Positions 62,850-64,000 of a stretch of DNA of 64,000 nucleotides are shown here, piece by piece. Made by a program: the position numbers and the translations under genes. The notes below the pieces were generated by a model that had not been told where the DNA came from, made no database searches, and worked only from the letters and a program-made list of their open reading frames with translations. The DNA is from Gaetbulibacter_A aestuarii. Lineage in GTDB: Bacteria; Bacteroidota; Bacteroidia; Flavobacteriales; Flavobacteriaceae. Position 1 is the first letter of the stretch. Each line of letters begins with the position of its first letter. The stretch is taken from assembly GCF_039537665.1 (NCBI RefSeq), contig NZ_BAABAY010000001.1, positions 1,674,001 to 1,738,000 of the forward strand. The letters are read 5' to 3'.

Positions 62850-64000
62850 ATGAATAAAAAAGTTGCTTTTTATACTTTAGGTTGTAAACTGAATTTTTCA
62901 GAAACTTCTACGATTGCCAGAAGTTTTGAGGGAGAAGGATTTGAGCGGGTTGATTTTACTGAAAAAGCCGATATCTATGTGATAAATACATGTTCGGTAA
63001 CAGATAATGCAGATAAACGTTTTAAAACCATAGTGAAGCAGGCTCAAAAAGTGAATCCAGAAGCATTTATAGCTGCTGTTGGTTGCTATGCACAATTAAA
63101 ACCTCAGGAGTTAGCCGATGTTCATGGAGTAGATCTGGTTTTGGGCGCAACGGAAAAATTTAAGATCACAGATTACCTGAATGATCTTGCAAAAAATGAT
63201 TTTGGCGAGGTTCATTCTTGCGATATTGATGATGCCGATTTTTACGTGGGTTCATATTCTATTGGCGATCGCACCCGAGCATTTTTAAAAGTACAGGACG
63301 GTTGTGATTATAAATGTACCTATTGCACCATTCCTTTAGCTCGAGGTATTTCACGAAGCGATACTATGGAAAATGTATTGAATAATGCCCGTGAAATATC
63401 CCAGCAGAACATTAAAGAAATTGTGCTCACCGGTGTGAATATCGGAGATTATGGTAAAGGAGAGTTTGGTAACAAAAAGCATGAACACACCTTTTTAGAT
63501 CTGGTTAAAGAATTAGACCAGGTAGAAGGGATTGAGCGCTTGAGAATTTCTTCGATCGAGCCAAATTTATTGAAAAATGAGACCATTGACCTGGTGGCTA
63601 AATCCAGAGCTTTTGTGCCGCATTTTCATATTCCCCTGCAATCCGGTAGTAATGCTATATTGAAAAAAATGAAACGGCGATATTTACGTGAGTTGTACGT
63701 TGATCGTGTTGAAAGAATAAGATCCGTTATGCCGCATGCTTGTATCGGGGTGGATGTTATTGTTGGTTTTCCGGGTGAAACAGATGCCCATTTTCTTGAA
63801 ACCTATAACTTTTTGAACACCTTAGATATTTCCTATTTACACGTTTTCACTTATTCAGAACGCGATAATACCGAAGCTGCTGATATGGAAGGCGTTGTTT
63901 CAAAAGCGGTGCGTCGTAAACGAAGCAAGATGCTTAGAGGTTTATCAGCTAAAAAGCGCCGTGCTTTTTATGAGAGTCAGGTAGGGAGTACGAGAACTGT
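62850..64000 (+). CDS. mtaB: tRNA (t6A37) methylthiotransferase MtaB, 3' end cut off
   Basis: Open from ATG 62850 to the right edge, 383 codons, no stop reached. N-terminal MTTase domain (MNKKVAFYTLGCKLNFSE, NTCSVTDNAD, GCYAQLKP with the three Cys of the first cluster), then radical SAM CDYKCTYC and LARGISRSD. The opening LGCKLN and VTDNAD pattern is that of MtaB, which makes ms2t6A at position 37 of tRNAs. Divergent from the SBP gene. Confidence 0.95.
   Translation, partial: MNKKVAFYTLGCKLNFSETSTIARSFEGEGFERVDFTEKADIYVINTCSVTDNADKRFKTIVKQAQKVNPEAFIAAVGCYAQLKPQELADVHGVDLVLGATEKFKITDYLNDLAKNDFGEVHSCDIDDADFYVGSYSIGDRTRAFLKVQDGCDYKCTYCTIPLARGISRSDTMENVLNNAREISQQNIKEIVLTGVNIGDYGKGEFGNKKHEHTFLDLVKELDQVEGIERLRISSIEPNLLKNETIDLVAKSRAFVPHFHIPLQSGSNAILKKMKRRYLRELYVDRVERIRSVMPHACIGVDVIVGFPGETDAHFLETYNFLNTLDISYLHVFTYSERDNTEAADMEGVVSKAVRRKRSKMLRGLSAKKRRAFYESQVGSTRT

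Overview
The window looks like a chromosome segment of a marine-type member of the Flavobacteriaceae (Bacteroidota). Evidence for this: AT-rich intergenic DNA, promoters of the Bacteroidota type (TAnnTTTG near -7) in front of many genes, a fused CcoN-CcoO cbb3 oxidase subunit, Zn-free type B L31, a DUF4199 protein and a single-chain PurL. Apart from the first 3.3 kb, almost everything is housekeeping or respiratory and metabolic backbone. I see no rRNA, tRNA, CRISPR array, prophage or transposase.

Layout. 1-3.3 kb: an accessory strip of small minus-strand genes (end of an ABC transporter module, a secreted protein, a VOC protein, a stop-interrupted gene, a hypothetical). At least two of these are separated by copies of a roughly 135-bp palindromic repeat lying directly behind the preceding stop codon, like a gene-cassette array. 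3.4-5.5 kb: ECF sigma/anti-sigma pair and a Cu/Zn superoxide dismutase lipoprotein. 5.6-7.8 kb: hemN-uspA. 7.8-13 kb: tetR-ABC-hlyD-tolC export operon. 13-22 kb: cbb3 oxidase operon (ccoS-NO-Q-P-G-H plus a TauE/SafE-like protein), ccoI and a divergent Crp/Fnr regulator. 22.7-25.3 kb: VWA and MoxR-like ATPase pair. 25.6-29.9 kb: a disaccharide-phosphate synthesis cluster (HAD phosphatase fused to a glycoside hydrolase, GT4 synthase, PfkB kinase). 29.9-33 kb: two secreted peptidases. 33-41.8 kb: fatty-acid beta-oxidation (acyl-CoA dehydrogenase, thiolase, FadB/FadN-type enzyme, MarR regulator, acyl-CoA ligase). 42-64 kb: ppdK, purL, fructosamine kinase, rRNA methyltransferase, a second sigma/anti-sigma operon, MsbA-like exporter, phosphosugar mutase, glycosyltransferase, L31, GlmU-like protein, peptide-binding lipoprotein and the start of mtaB.

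How the genes work together. The best new observation is a small, internally consistent regulon. Four 14-bp palindromes fitting ATGAYWNNWRTCAT lie in front of hemN-uspA, ccoS-NOQPGH, ccoI (divergent from the fnr-like gene) and ppdK. In all four the palindrome centre is exactly 29.5 bp upstream of the first base of the -7 element. That puts the site at about -41, where Crp/Fnr proteins activate as class II factors. The Fnr-like protein encoded at 21935-22612 is the obvious candidate regulator. It would couple microaerobic respiration, O2-independent haem synthesis and the PPi-linked pyruvate/PEP step.

The -7 elements also decide start codons. In at least five genes the longest open frame would begin inside or upstream of its own promoter element, so I moved those starts downstream and say so in each entry.
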